Assembly (NCBI GenBank): GCA_949752735.1
Contig: OX457039.1
Span: 22,794,830-22,858,829 of the forward strand
Origin: Lumbricus terrestris
Lineage: Eukaryota; Annelida; Clitellata; Crassiclitellata; Lumbricidae
Length of the DNA stretch: 64,000 nt
Direction: 5' to 3'
The position numbers and the translations under genes are program-made. How positions within the stretch are numbered: the first letter of the stretch is position 1; every line of letters starts with the position of its first letter. The notes under the pieces are model-generated. The model was not told the DNA's origin, did not search any database, and worked only from the letters and a program-made list of their open reading frames with translations. Below are positions 1 through 11,062 of this stretch, one piece after another.

Positions 1-164
1 TTGAGTAATTGAAACTACGCAATTTAAATTACATTACAATTGTAATTGGTAATCTGTAATTTGCTGCTCTGCATCAAAATAATTATCTATATCTATAAGA
101 AAGGAAGTGGGTGACTTTGTCCTTTATGCATGCTCATAGTTTTGCAGCTACTGACCTTAAACAT

Positions 165-543
165 TGTACATAAATAGACTTTCACTCCGTATACATAGCT
201 CAGTGGAGAGAGCGTTGGCCGATAAACTGAGAGTCATTATCGCGACCCGGGTTCAAGCATCGCTCAGGGCAAAAATTTATTTGAATTTTCTGTTAGCTGC
301 CAGTGGCGCTTTCTGTTGTGTTGTTTGCCTCGGGTCTGTTGAAAAATAAGTTAGCCCCTCCCACTCCTGGCTTGGCCGATCATGAGCGTTCCAACACTTA
401 GGCCATTAGTGTTAAGTTACCGAACCTGTTGTAGTCGACCTGCGTGTCGTGCGAAGCTGGCCGTATATTTCGTATAACTTGTATACCTGTAATCGTCCTG
501 CGTTCTGTCAGATTGAATGTCAATAAACGAAGATTATTATTAA
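165..543 (+). mobile_element. tRNA-derived SINE
   Basis: A tRNA-like head carries an A box (TAGCTCAGTGG at about 195-205, then AGAGAGC) and a B box (GGGTTCAAGC near 249-258) at tRNA-like spacing, which is an RNA polymerase III type 2 promoter. A non-tRNA body of about 270 bases follows, ending in AATAAACGAAGATTATTATTA, a short TTA-rich tail typical of SINE 3' ends. The head cannot fold as a complete functional tRNA by eye, so I call a SINE and not a tRNA gene. The 5' and 3' limits are approximate because I found no clear target duplication. Confidence 0.6.
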
Positions 544-1185
544 CTTACCCAGGCGCGCTATTTTCACCTCCTTATTCATAGTCCGGGAGCTATTGATAAC
601 ATTGAGCATATTATGAGAACAAGCAAAAGAAATACATATTTAGAATCAGGAAGGAACCAGGATGAACACCTGCTACAGACACATGCTGGGAAATCGAGAA
701 AAAATCGACAATTTTTGCATGTATTTTTCAGGTTTTGCACTATAGGCTAACAGGCATTGCACACATATCTATAAGAAATTAATTTTCAGTCTAAATAAAT
801 TGTTCCTTGAGAAATAATGAACTCGAGATATTAGACATTTTAATTTTCGCCGTATTAAAGTATGCGCTATATTGACGCCGTATTTGAATCGTTTTTCAGT
901 AACGGCCTGCTGCTGTTAACGTCATTTTGACGTCATTTTTCGCCAAACTTAGTATGAAAATCATACGCTACATGTCGTACAGCCCTGGAAAAAGATAAAT
1001 GCCTTCGACCAAGGAGTATAATATACAAAGAGGAGCCTCAAATATATATTTCATCAATAAAATAAATGTTTGGTAGCCTATGATCCGATTATTTATAAAG
1101 AAACAGGGTACAAGCGTGACCGCACGTTGCCGTGCATATTTTAACACTTACATGTATTCATCTGAAACGTTACAGCTAGACAGAT
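544..1185. other. AT-rich stretch, nothing recognised
   Basis: No conserved coding segment, TIR or tandem array is visible. If the T-box gene is intact this is intronic. Confidence 0.5.
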
Positions 1186-1189
1186 TTTC

Positions 1190-1667
1190 ACACGGACCAC
1201 CTCGCCTCCACAAAACACACACCTCGGCCCGCAGGGCCGGTTGGGGCAGAGGCTAAGGGTGGGGGTTGGGTGGAGGTGGGGGAGTAACTTTTCCCAAAAA
1301 CCCAAATTTCACAGGTGGCGTACCGCCGGGGTCGGGGTGTGGTGGGGTAGGGAGGGGTAGGGTGGGAGGAGGAAATTTTCCCGAAAACCCACATTTCACG
1401 GGTGGTGTACCGGTGGAGGTGGGAGTGTGGTGGGGTGGGTGTGGTGTACCGGTGGAGTGGAGTGGGGGCTGGGGAGAGGAAGGGTGGGGTGGGGTGTGGG
1501 GACTTGGGGAGGAAATTTTCCCGAAAACTCAAATTTCACGAGTGGCGTACCGGTGGAGGTCGGAGTGTGGTAAGGTTAGCGGGGTGGGTGTGGTGGGGTG
1601 GAGTCGTGGACGGGAGTGGGACGAATCCCAAATTTCCCGGGCAACGCCGGGTACCCCAGCTAGTAAT
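1190..1667. repeat. GC-rich repeat with about four copies of a TTTCCC...TTTCAC motif
   Basis: A GGTGG-rich stretch contains recurring segments near 1289, 1376, 1516 and 1624, each starting TTTTCCC(G/A)AAAAC and continuing AATTTCAC.GGTGG. The last copy ends in CCGGGCAACGCCGGGTACC followed by CCAGCTAGTA. A related phrase (ACTAGCTGTACCCGG) begins the repeat at 7605, so this is one end of a dispersed repeat. The open frames on both strands here (up to 135 residues of Gly or Pro) follow the repeat and are not genes. Confidence 0.6.
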
Positions 1668-1684
1668 TTATAATTTGTAATTCA

Positions 1685-1947
1685 CAGGGCCGGATTAAGA
1701 AATGTGGGGACCCTGTGTGGGAAATTTTTTGCGGATCTCCAAACATTCTGACTTTTTTAAAAGTCGTTTGGTCGACATTTTCCTAGAATGCACCGATTAT
1801 TCCCCTCCAAAAAGTTGATGACTTTTTTAGTCGTTTGGTTCAAATTCAAAAAAATTCGGAAAAATTTGGTTTTCGCATGTGTGGGCTCCCTAAAGTGTGG
1901 GGGCCCTGCTCGGCCGAACATGTTGAACATGCCTTAATCCGGCCCTG
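1685..1947. mobile_element. hAT-like MITE, CAGGGCCGGATTAAG family, with 8-bp TSD
   Basis: The left end is CAGGGCCGGATTAAG and the right end CTTAATCCGGCCCTG, perfect 15-bp inverted repeats. GTAATTCA flanks it on both sides (1677-1684 and 1948-1955). An 8-bp target duplication and CAG...CTG termini are the hallmark of hAT superfamily transposons. The 263-bp body has no coding capacity, so it must have been moved by a transposase from elsewhere. Relatives lie at 22130-22201 and 48955-49170, and one end of the hybrid elements at 52302 and 62092 matches. Confidence 0.9.
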
Positions 1948-1955
1948 GTAATTCA

Positions 1956-2640
1956 ATTACATTTCTTCCTGTAATTTGTAATTTCAATTACATTCCCGAA
2001 ATCAAATTTCTTTGAAGATTGTTATGCTATGTTAAGATTCTTTGGTATATCATGCAATCCTTGTAACAGTGACACATCAATATTTTAAGTTACTCTGGCT
2101 ACCTTGCACAGTTTGCAGAGCAAACTGAAAGAATACAGAAGTTGCCAATAACATCTAAAATTAGGCTACTATACCAGTAGTGAACAAAATAGTGGTCATA
2201 AAGAAAGAGAGGAAAAGGAAGAATTTAAGGTTTTAGTGTGCAGCGTGCAGTGAGCACAAAGTCGACTAGCAGAAACAAAAGCGAATTAGAAATCTTCTAA
2301 ACTTTCTAAAGTATACATGTAGATGGTGACACAAGAAACTAGCGATGCTTCATAGCTATCCAACTGCTAAGAAATTATAATATAGGCTACAATTTAATGC
2401 TGCCGTGCCATGGTCTGCATCAGGTTCCACTCCAGCAGAGACACTGTATGTTTAGTTTTGCATGCATGATTGTAAGGTCTAACAGACGGTGACTATCAGA
2501 TAGTTACTTGTTTGACTTTGAACAGCTGCTGCTTCTTAAAGAAACTTAAATAGACTTTTTACATTATAAAAAATACGCATAGAAAGAAGGAAAAACGAAT
2601 GCGATTTCTGCCTGAGTTGCCTTATTCCAATGATGTAGGT
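1956..2640. other. No gene or element recognised
   Basis: AT-rich sequence without convincing coding potential, inverted ends or array structure. Confidence 0.5.
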
Positions 2641-2643
2641 CTT

Positions 2644-2726
2644 AAATTAATTTGTAATTGGATGTAATTGAAATTACGTAATTTGTAATTTGCGGTTTTC
2701 CATCAAAGTAATTTGTAATTTGAATT
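2644..2726. repeat. TAATTTG-type AT-rich short repeat
   Basis: Iterated GTAATTTG/AATTAC units. The same phrase occurs at 1-60, 1661-1684 and 1948-2000, so these are pieces of one degenerate AT-rich array broken up by the MITE at 1685 and by other insertions. Confidence 0.6.
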
Positions 2727-2822
2727 GTCTACAAGCCTGTACAATTTCATTTCGAAATTCTTCCGTTTGGTCAAGATATTGTCAAAAAACCTGGGGGGTC
2801 TTTTTTGGCCCACCCTGTATAG
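2727..2822. mobile_element. Truncated end of the ACAGGGTG TIR element
   Basis: The stretch from ATTGTCTACAAGCCTGTA to GGCCCACCCTGTA matches the right terminal repeat of the element at 47827-48779 (its copy runs 48690-48779). Only this end is present, so this is a truncated insertion. Confidence 0.7.
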
Positions 2823-2935
2823 CCTTTCAAAATAAAGCAAAGTATATCAAGTCGATTTCGTCCTGCTAAGTAGGCTAATAATATTTCGTCAGACATACGA
2901 CGCGCTTTAGCGACCATGAAACTTAATTGTAACTT

Positions 2936-4310
2936 CCCCTTTGGCTCAATGGTGGAAATTGCCACTCCTACTTTAGAAATTTCCACTTTGGCTCAATGGT
3001 GGGAAATGCTACTTATTCTTTGGAAACTTCCACGTTGACTCATTATGGAATATGCCATCCCTTCTTTAGAAATCTCCACTTAAGCTCATTATTAGAAATT
3101 CCCACTCATTTGGGTGGTGGTGCTATAAAAAATTTCAAGGGTTTGCCTAACCTACACGTCAAGTATGCAAGAGAAATCATATTCACAATATTTAATGACA
3201 GAAAACGGTCATAGCTGTATAATTTGAAAAGCTCGATTACAAAAATTAGCCTGCATGCACAAAGGGGAAAAAAACGAAATCCTAGTCCAGAAAATACTGT
3301 AAAAAATTAAACTGTTCAAAGGAATTATGCTGCAGCCATCATACAAAACCATCATCTGGCTTAAAACTATTATTATTCCACAAGTATTGATTATGGCATC
3401 ATACAATAAATATTACATCTTATCGGGTACCCAGTGGATAATCCTATAAGACACATATTTATATGAATATTGAGGAATAATTAGATATGATTCTGAAATG
3501 GTGCCATGCATCATATCATTTATCAATAAACAAATGACAAAACGTTGCTGAATAATTATTAACAAATACCTTCCCCTAAAAAAATAGGAAATTTCTTACA
3601 TGTACAAAATATTTGTACATCATGTGCAGCACACGTGATTTTTAGAAATTCATCACGTACTACTCCATTACAGTCTTTTTTCAAACTACATGTAACTAGT
3701 GAGGAAATGAAAATACGATTTTAAACTGTAACATCAACTAAAAAACTGGCATTTGTAGAACGAAGTCAATACTGTCGATCCATATCATTCAACAATGTAG
3801 CATACTGCAAGGCTATTAAGTCCAAAACTTCTATATTGTCATTATCATAATGCATACAACAAGAATAAAATTCAGTCAGAAATCTGAAAACAGGTGGACA
3901 AGTTGAAACAGAAGCGTCTTATTATCAGCTCTGAATAATATTCCGACTGAGAGAATGCACAATCAGAGTGGTGTATACAGTTCATGCTGCGGAAGATTGC
4001 TTATTGTCTGCAACTTTGACGTGAAACTTGAAACAGTTGATGGAGAATTCCGGCCCTGTGATTTTACGTTTTTCCTCACGTGTTGGTAAGTCCTGCAGCA
4101 GAAATACCAACACAACAAGTCAGTCACGAACATCATGGCTGTAGAAAATTCTCGCAAAATCCACCACTTCAAATGTGGCATAACAGTAATGTTATCCGTA
4201 AGAATACTAAACTTTAATAGACTTATTAGCTCTATGTATGAAAGTGGAACGCAGCATCATAATGATGGTAGGTTACAGAATAATTTATAATTTAATTTAC
4301 TTTTTACAAT
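2936..4310. repeat. Long dispersed repeat, copy 1
   Basis: This stretch matches 26125-27453 plus 32299-32345 in the same order and orientation at high identity with small indels. It starts in about four units of a 47-bp minisatellite (2936-3112), continues through GGGTGGTGGTGCTATAAAA, and ends in CATAATGATGGTAGGTTACAG. It is the uninterrupted version: the LINE that splits copy 2 is missing here and its 6-bp target ATAATG occurs once. No coding sequence was recognised. It may be one end of a larger transposon. Confidence 0.75.
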
Positions 4311-5435
4311 GCTGATAATGCAATGTAGTGTAATTAGTAATTCCTATAGCACCGAAGAAAAAGAGAGCCATATTTAAAAAAAGAGGACTTTGTGGTTTAT
4401 GAAAAAGCAGTAGATAGTTTATTTGGGGAAGGCTGCTACATGCACTGAGACGAAATGGGAATACTTTGAAATGATAAGTCCTGCAGCCTCAGAAGTTCAA
4501 TTGAAAACTTTTATATCCATAGAGCAGGAATCAGTTATATTTTATAGTACAGGAATCAGTGATATTTTAGTTCCTAGGGTAATTTTCATTCTGGTTTTTA
4601 TTCAGTCCTGTTGACGTGATTTCACTTCTACGTCTACTTCTAATTCTCAAATAATTTCACTTCCAGTTAGACCTTAGACATAATTTTACTTATCCGTGCA
4701 CTTGTCAGTTTTTCTCGCACTTGCAATTTGCCAATTAGCCTATATTCACGATGATAGACCTATAGCCTTCTGAGTGAAAACACTTTCCGGTAGTGCTTTA
4801 TTAGAAGCTTGGAATTTAAGGCCATGATATTATAAAAATATAAAGCTTCAAATTTGTGGATTCTTTCTGGGGATTAAACTCCATGCCTGGTACCAGTTTT
4901 GTCGAATACATGGTTTTCCTTGCCAAGAGCCGACCATTCTCCTTTTCATAGCCAGCCTCACCATGACAGAGTCTCCCTTGCCCGCAGACAAAAGGTTCGT
5001 TGACTGCTTGTGTTCAGCCTCAGGTGCCTGAATCTTGTCTCTCCCTATTCACTGGCCAACCATAATTATACATAATTCCTTTTGTCACCCTGCCGGTCGG
5101 CCCTGGCTTCGGACGACGACCGGTGTTATCACCTCAGCCCTGCATGACACCAATTTGCATTTAAATACAAGGCCGTAGCAATGGAAAATGTAAAAAATTA
5201 TTATAATGCATTTTTGAGCACATGATGTAAAAACCATGAAATAAAACCATGAAAGCGCCTATCCCCAAATGGAAAATTGTGGGGAAAAATAGAATTAATT
5301 TATTGGTGACATTTTGTGAATATTTCAGAAAAAAGGTCATCAGTTTTTAAGAAATTATCGAAAGGTAATGACAACATTAGATATTTATGTGGAAACAGCA
5401 GGAGCAATTTATGATAGAGTTATTACATAGAATCA
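4311..5435. other. No gene or element recognised
   Basis: Mixed-composition sequence. A 63-codon open frame at 4423-4614 shows no recognisable family. GACGACCGGTGTTATC near 5113 resembles the end of the foldback element at 33447-33869 but is too short to annotate. Confidence 0.45.
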
Positions 5436-5439
5436 TAGA

Positions 5440-5790
5440 TGCTAGATAAACCGGAGCATAAGGAGAAACTTAGTACTGTTGTAACGAAACATTTTTCTAA
5501 GTTATATAGCAATTGATAGGAAATTCTATTCACAATTGAACAAATTCTAAGGTGTTCATGCTGGTTCCAGTATATGGGAGTGCACTGTAATAAAAACACA
5601 CAACGTCACAATTAACCAAAGACTATAATCAATATTGTTTCCCAACACTGGCACATCAAATGAAAAATAACCACCAAGGGCATTTCACTGAGCACGCTTG
5701 ATGGCAAGTGCAATCAATGTAATTTTTAAACTTCAAGTTTTAGGCACTAGGGTATGTACGTGTGAAATCACCGAAGACCATTAACTGACC
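5440..5790. repeat. Dispersed repeat R, copy 1
   Basis: The segment from GGAGCATAAGGAGAAACTTA through GGAAATTCTATTCA, GCTGGTTCCAG and GGCATTTCA..GAGC to GTGTGAAATCACC recurs in the same orientation at 7537-7577 plus 8484-8745. Copy 1 is uninterrupted, whereas copy 2 is split by about 0.9 kb of inserted repeat. It has no coding content. Confidence 0.7.
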
Positions 5791-5906
5791 CATCTCAGAT
5801 TTAGCTATATTTTGCTTTGTTGTAGTCTGCTATATTTTTGCATAATCATACTGAAATCTTTAGCGGCCTATCACAAAGTAGGCTATCTGTATTTTGTGGC
5901 TGACAG

Positions 5907-5907
<1 letters not shown>

Positions 5908-5945
<38 letters not shown>
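5908..5945. repeat. (AAT)n microsatellite at a LINE 3' end
   Basis: About 12 uninterrupted AAT units lie at the 3' end of the minus-strand LINE relic that starts just beyond, where it reads as an (ATT)n tail. Microsatellite 3' tails in place of poly(A) are characteristic of CR1/L2-type LINEs. Confidence 0.8.
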
Positions 5946-5948
<3 letters not shown>

Positions 5949-7440
5949 CAATTTATATGGCGCCGTAACGCGGCCATACCGCTACAAGGGCGCCTCACAA
6001 ACGGCCGACTGCGGGATACGCCTTAGCAAACAGATAAGTTTTAAGCTTTGTTTTAAAAGAGTCCACTGAGGCGGCCAGTCTAATGTCCGGTCGAAGACTG
6101 TTCCAGCATCTGGGACCAGCAACCGAGAATGCGCGGTCGCCGAAACGTGTCCTCATCCGCCTTACACGAAGGTCGGTCTTCCCAAGCGACCTGAGTCGCA
6201 ACCCTGAAGCGGAGGAATGGGTCTCGGAACAGTACTCGCGGATGTATTCAGGCGCTGTCCCATGAAGCGATTTGTAGACCAGCAAACTGAGCTTGAACTC
6301 AATTCGGAACGGGACAGGCAGCCAATGTAAGACGTCGCGTAGGAGTGGTGTAACATGATCGTATTTCCTCCTATTACAAATGAGCTTCGCCGCGGCATTT
6401 AGCACCGACTGAAGTCCGTCCAAGAGACACGCAGGTGCTCCGGCCAGCAGACTGTTACAGCGGTCCACTTAAGAGATGACGAAAGCAGCGACGGCTGCTC
6501 TAACGGCCTCGAAAGGCAAGGACTTGATACAGCTCCTGATGAGACGGAGCTAGCGTAAACAGTTGCTGACCGTCCTAGCCACATGGCGCCTCATGGATAA
6601 GTCAGACTCCAGCACAACGCCCAGATCACGCACCGAGGTCGAAGGCGTGATTGAAGCCCCGCAGACGCTGAGCGCACCGGTATCAAGATGAGGGCACCGT
6701 CTGCTGGTTGCGCACCACAGAAAGTCTGTCTTCTCGGGGTTGAGCCTCAGTCTGTTCGATCTCATCCACTCTGCGATCCGCTCAATACCAAGCTCCATTC
6801 GCTGCCGCTGTTGTACAACCGTTGATGGAAGTCCTGACGTGTAGAGCTGCGTGTCATCGGCGTAGAAGTGTGATGACAGGCCGAGACTCGTAGCAAGCTC
6901 TCCCACATCGGCGGTGTAGAGTAGGAAAAGTAGCGGGCCGAGCACGGAGCCCTGAGGGACTCCACAGACGAGGGAGCGGACGGATGAAAGAACCCCGTCG
7001 AAGAGCACTGACTGCTGGCGACCACTGAGGTAAGAGTGGAGCCAGTCGAGCGCGACCGATCGGATCCCGAATGTTCTTGATAAGCGCTCAACCAAGATGT
7101 CATGGTCGATGGTATCGAACGCGGCTGAGAGGTCCAGCAGACCGAGCAAAGCGTGGTTACCTGCGTCGATCGCCTCGATGATGTCATTGACTACCTTCAG
7201 TGCGGTCTCTGTTGAATGACAACTCCGATAGGCCGACTGATTGGCTGGTAGAAGACCGGTCGACGACAGGTACTCGGTCAGCTGGATGCTGGCTACACGT
7301 TCGAGAAGCTTTGACAAGAACGGCAGGTTTCAGATCGGTCGGTAACTCGAGAGATCACAGCGAGGAAGCGTCGGCTTCTTGAGGCGTGGAGTGACGTACG
7401 CGTCCTTAGATATAGAGGGGTGTGAAGAACTCACGACACT
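5946..7440 (-). pseudogene. CR1/L2-like LINE reverse transcriptase relic, 5' truncated
   Basis: One minus-strand frame from about 7440 down to 5995 encodes the catalytic part and C terminus of a non-LTR reverse transcriptase. In order it shows SSYRPI.NLPFLSKLLERV, motif A DLSAAFDTIDH, motif B PQGSVLGPLLF, catalytic FYADDTQLY, and the C-terminal LHWLPVPFRIEFKL and RAFSVAGPRCWNSL signatures of CR1/L2 elements, then a short 3' UTR and an (ATT)n tail. The frame is broken by three stops: one in the SYRPI block, one at about 6547 and one at about 6471. With no endonuclease domain upstream it is a typical 5'-truncated, dead insertion. It lies sense-strand inside the presumed intron 1 of the T-box gene. 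Confidence 0.92.
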
Positions 7441-7574
7441 TTTAACGTGACGACTTTTTCAGAGGACAGTATTTCATGAATGTCAGCCCTACATAGTTTC
7501 AATATAGGGTGATTTTGTAAACTTTATTATAACTGTTTACACAATTCACAGATAAAACCAGAGCATAAGGAGAA

Positions 7575-7604
<30 letters not shown>

Positions 7605-7606
<2 letters not shown>

Positions 7607-8290
7607 CTAGCTGTACCCGGCCACGCGTTGCTGTGGCTGAAAAGACTTCCCGCCTTCCCTACCTCCCTACCCTGCCTCCCTCTCTACGTTCTTATGTACC
7701 TCACTACCTCCATACACCTCCCCTCCCATTCCTTACTCCCCTCAATTTCCCATCCCATCCCCTCCCTCCCTCGCTCCCTCCCTACCTCCCTCCCTCCTTT
7801 CCTTTCCTTTGCCTCCCTGCATCCCTCCCTTCCAATTTTCTCCCCTCCCTCCCCTCCCTCCCTCCTTTTCCTCCATCTCTAGAAATATGCGCTATAGAAA
7901 TACTCGCGTATATAAGCGATAAAACGCGGCCGAAAATGGACGGACGGATGCGTGAGAGTTGAAATCGCATTGAATCGAATCCATCGTCGTATATCGAATC
8001 GAACCAAAAGTTACATGTTAATATGCGTTGTTGAAACACCGCGGATGTGCGTGATAAAACGCGGCGGAAAACTGGACGGACGCCGTTGGACGGATGCATG
8101 AAAGTTGAAATCGAAATGGGTTGAATCCATTGACGTATAGGCTATCGAATCGAATAGAAAGTTGTGGTTTTTTTTCGAAAAGATTGCGCTTTTCCACAAA
8201 AATCATTACACAAACTCGCTCGTAGTCGAATGGAACGTCTTGGTAAAATTTTCAAAACAATCGGTGAAGAAGTTTCCGTGTTCATTGATT
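7605..8290. mobile_element. Dispersed repeat D, copy 1 (unclassified)
   Basis: It starts ACTAGCTGTACCCGGCCACG followed by CGTTGCTGTGGCTGAAAAGAC, continues into a CCCTCCCT-rich pyrimidine tract (7655-7875), then a TCGAATC-rich part, and ends with ACCAAGACGTTCCATTCGA and TTCTTCACCGATT read on the minus strand. The same blocks recur in inverted orientation at 62955-63690, which defines a family of about 0.7 kb. Both copies contain a pyrimidine/purine tract in the middle. I see no coding region and cannot place it in a transposon class. Confidence 0.6.
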
Positions 8291-8299
8291 AGACACAAC

Positions 8300-8303
<4 letters not shown>

Positions 8304-8338
<35 letters not shown>

Positions 8339-8364
8339 AATATATATATATATATATATATATG
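8304..8364. repeat. (CA)n(TA)n compound microsatellite
   Basis: About 15 CA units followed directly by AAATATATA... TA units. Confidence 0.9.
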
Positions 8365-8822
8365 CTTCATGCGAACATACGAAAATGCAGCTTAACTGCA
8401 ACAACGGGACCTGTCCAGACCCCATTTTTCGGATGTAGGTCATTCGTAAAGAATCATGCGTCAAAGTTAAGATATCAAAAGATAGGAAATTCTATTTACC
8501 ATTAAACAAATTTGAAGGTGTCCACGCTGGTTCCAGGATAATCGAGTACACTGTAACGGAAACACAACGTAACAATTAAGCGCAGATTATCATCATTATA
8601 TATTTTCCAAACACACACAGCATATGAGAATTAAATACCATAGGCATTTCATAGAGCCCGTTTGATGGCACGTGCAATCTATGCAATTTTGAAACTTCGA
8701 ATTGTAGATATGGCGAAATGTGAAACCTCAGCAGTTACCACTGTCTATCACGTGCAATAGGGGTCAAAAATGCTATTGTGCGATTTTTGTGATATTCAAA
8801 GAGCTAATATTGTTTAAAAAGA

Positions 8823-8889
<67 letters not shown>

Positions 8890-8920
8890 GAGGAAAAAGA
8901 GGAAAAGGAGGAATAGGAAA

Positions 8921-8995
<75 letters not shown>

Positions 8996-9024
8996 CAGTA
9001 ATAGTGATAATAATAATAATAATA

Positions 9025-9091
<67 letters not shown>

Positions 9092-9098
9092 CGATGAC

Positions 9099-9143
<45 letters not shown>

Positions 9144-9150
9144 GATGATA
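8823..9150. repeat. (AAT)n and (ATG)n microsatellite block, left part of composite 1
   Basis: Two AAT arrays (8823-8888 and about 8925-8990) separated by a [15 protein letters not shown] purine spacer lead into a long ATG array (about 9025-9150) with a few ACG/GTG variants. The open frames of repeated Asn, Met, His or Ile follow from the triplet period. An equivalent AAT block precedes the second polypyrimidine tract at 33990. Confidence 0.9.
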
Positions 9151-9179
9151 CTTCATTGCAAGTCTAATCTCGCTATCAT

Positions 9180-9385
9180 CATCGATAAAAAAAAAATGTC
9201 CCAGTTCCAGCCATGTCGCGTATCCGGCGTGTTAAATTAAGCTCCTTGAATAAAGGAAGAAGACGGTTATGGATGAACAACGTGTCCAATGTCCCTACAC
9301 AGTGGCTAGAAGTGGATTCGAACCTGCGACCGTCGGTCACAAAGTAGCGAACATACCAACACGTCACCGCCATTCACAAACGGTC
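9180..9385 (-). mobile_element. tRNA-derived SINE
   Basis: Read on the minus strand from 9381: TGGCGGTGACGTGTTGGTATG (A-box region), then GGTTCGAATCC, an exact match to the B-box consensus, then a body with GTAGGGACATTGGACACG and a T-rich end before the ATC microsatellite. Intact Pol III boxes with no matching acceptor stem argue for a SINE over a tRNA gene. Confidence 0.65.
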
Positions 9386-9515
9386 AATTGCAATTTGCAA
9401 GATTCAAAATTATCTCCATTTGGAAAGCATGAATACTACTGTAACAATGCACAATGTATACGGCCTGAGTATTTCTTCATACCCGTGGCTGCCTCAGGGC
9501 TAGCTAAAGGCATTG

Positions 9516-11062
9516 CTTCGCCTCTTCCTCCTCCTCCTCCTTTTCCTCTTCTTCCTCCTCTTCCTCTCATTCCTCTCCCTCGTCGCCGTCCTCCTCTTTC
9601 CCTCTCATCGTTCTCCTCTTTTTCTTCGCTTCCTCTTCATCTTTTCCTTTTTCTCTTCCTCTTCTGCCTCCTCCTCCTCTTCTTCCTCCTCTCACGTCCT
9701 CTTCTCCCATCACCTCCTCCTATTCTTCGTCCTCTTTCTATTCCGTTCCTCTTCCTCCTCTTCCTCCTCCTCTTCCTCCTCTTCCTCCTTTTCCTACACT
9801 TCCTCTTCCTCCTCCTTTTCCTCGTCCTCTCCTCCACTTATTCTTCCTCCTCCTCTTCCGCTTTCCTTTCCTATTCCTCCTCTTCCTCTTCTCCCACCTC
9901 TTCTTAAACTTCCTCTTCCTCCTCTTCCTCATTGTTCTTTTCTTTCTCTTCCTTCTCCTCCTCTTCATCTTTCTTTCCTATGCCCCATCTTCCTCTTTTT
10001 CCACCTGTTCTTCGACTACCTCTTCCTCCTCTTCCCCTATTCCGACTACTCTTTATCCTCTTCTACCTCTTCCTCATTGTCCTCCTCTTTCTCTTTCTCC
10101 TCCTCCTTTTTCTTTCCTATTCCTCCTCTTCCTCTTCTTTCACCACTTCTTCGACTTCCTCTTCCTCCACTTCCCCTATTCCACCTTCTCTTTCTCCTCT
10201 TCCTCATTGTCCTCCTCTTTATCTTCCTCCTCCTCTTTCTATTTCTTTCCTATTCCTCCTCTTCCTCTTCTTCCACCTCTTCTTTGACTTCCTCTTTTTC
10301 CTCTTCCCCTTTTCCAACTCCTCTTCCTCCTCTTCCTCATTGTCATCCTCTTTCTCTTCCTCCTCGTCCTCTTTCTCTTTCTTTCCTATTCCTCCTCTTC
10401 CTCTTCTTCCACCTCTTCTTTGATTTCCTCTTTTCCTCTTCCTCATTGTCCTCCTCTTTCTCTTTTTCCTCCTCCTTTTCCTCCTTCCTTCCTATTCCTC
10501 CTCTTCCTCTTCTTCCACCTCTTCTTGGACTTCCTCTTCCTCCTTTTCCTACTCTTGATCGTCCTCCTATTCCTCGTCCTCCCCTCCACCTATTCTTCAC
10601 TTCGTCGTCTTACTCTTTCCTCCTCCTCCTTTTCCTCCTTCTTTCCTATTCCTCCTTTTCCTCTTTTTCCAACTCTTCTTCGCTTCCTCTTTCTCCGTTT
10701 CCTCTATTCCACCTCCTCTTCCTCCTCTTCCTCATTGTCGTCTTCTTTCTCTTTCTCCTCTTCCTCTTGTTCCTCCGTTTATTTCTTTACCTCCTCTTGT
10801 TCCTCATTCTCTTCCTCCTCCTCTTCTCATTCTCTTCCTTCTCCTGTTCCTCCTCTTCTTCCACCTAATCTTCTCTCTCCTCCTAATTCTTTTTCCTCCT
10901 CATTCTCGTCCACCTCGTCCTTCTCGTCTTCCTCCTCTTTCTCCTCTCTTCTTGCTCCTCCTCCTCCTCTCTCTCTTCTTCCTTTTCTAACTCCTCTTCC
11001 TCCTCCTCTTCCTCAGTCCTCTTTACTTCCTCTTCCTCTTCCAGTCCTTCCCCTCCCCGTCG
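9516..11062. repeat. Polypyrimidine tract 1 (CCTCTTCCT-rich)
   Basis: About 1.55 kb of almost pure C/T on the plus strand, made of CCTCCTCTTCCTC and CTTTCCTATTCCTCCTCTTCC phrases with occasional A/G punctuation such as TTCGACTTCC. Open frames up to 451 residues (Ser/Leu/Phe/Pro on plus, Arg/Lys/Glu on minus) are present in several frames at once, as expected from a repeat and not from a gene. It ends in CAGTCCTTCCCCTCCCC and GTCGTATCTTCC, shared with tract 2 at 34985-36760. Confidence 0.9.

Larger units (their letters stand above)
7537..8745. repeat. Dispersed repeat R, copy 2, split by insertions
   Basis: 7537-7577 matches the start of repeat R (AGATAAAACCAGAGCATAAG) and 8484-8745 matches the rest (GGAAATTCTATTTACC onward). 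The intervening 0.9 kb contains (TA)n, the repeat at 7605-8290 and (CA)n(TA)n, none of which are in copy 1, so it was inserted later. Confidence 0.65.

Noticed and set aside
185..265. tRNA gene
   Set aside because: A and B boxes are present but acceptor and anticodon stems do not pair convincingly and a SINE body follows; same reasoning for 9330-9381, 21936-21996, 32598-32675 and 51870-51950.
9513..10868. 451-residue Ser/Leu/Phe open frame and its neighbours in the polypyrimidine tract
   Set aside because: Open frames occur in several registers and on both strands at once, composition follows the CCTCTTCC repeat, and there are no domains; the same happens at 34893-36605.
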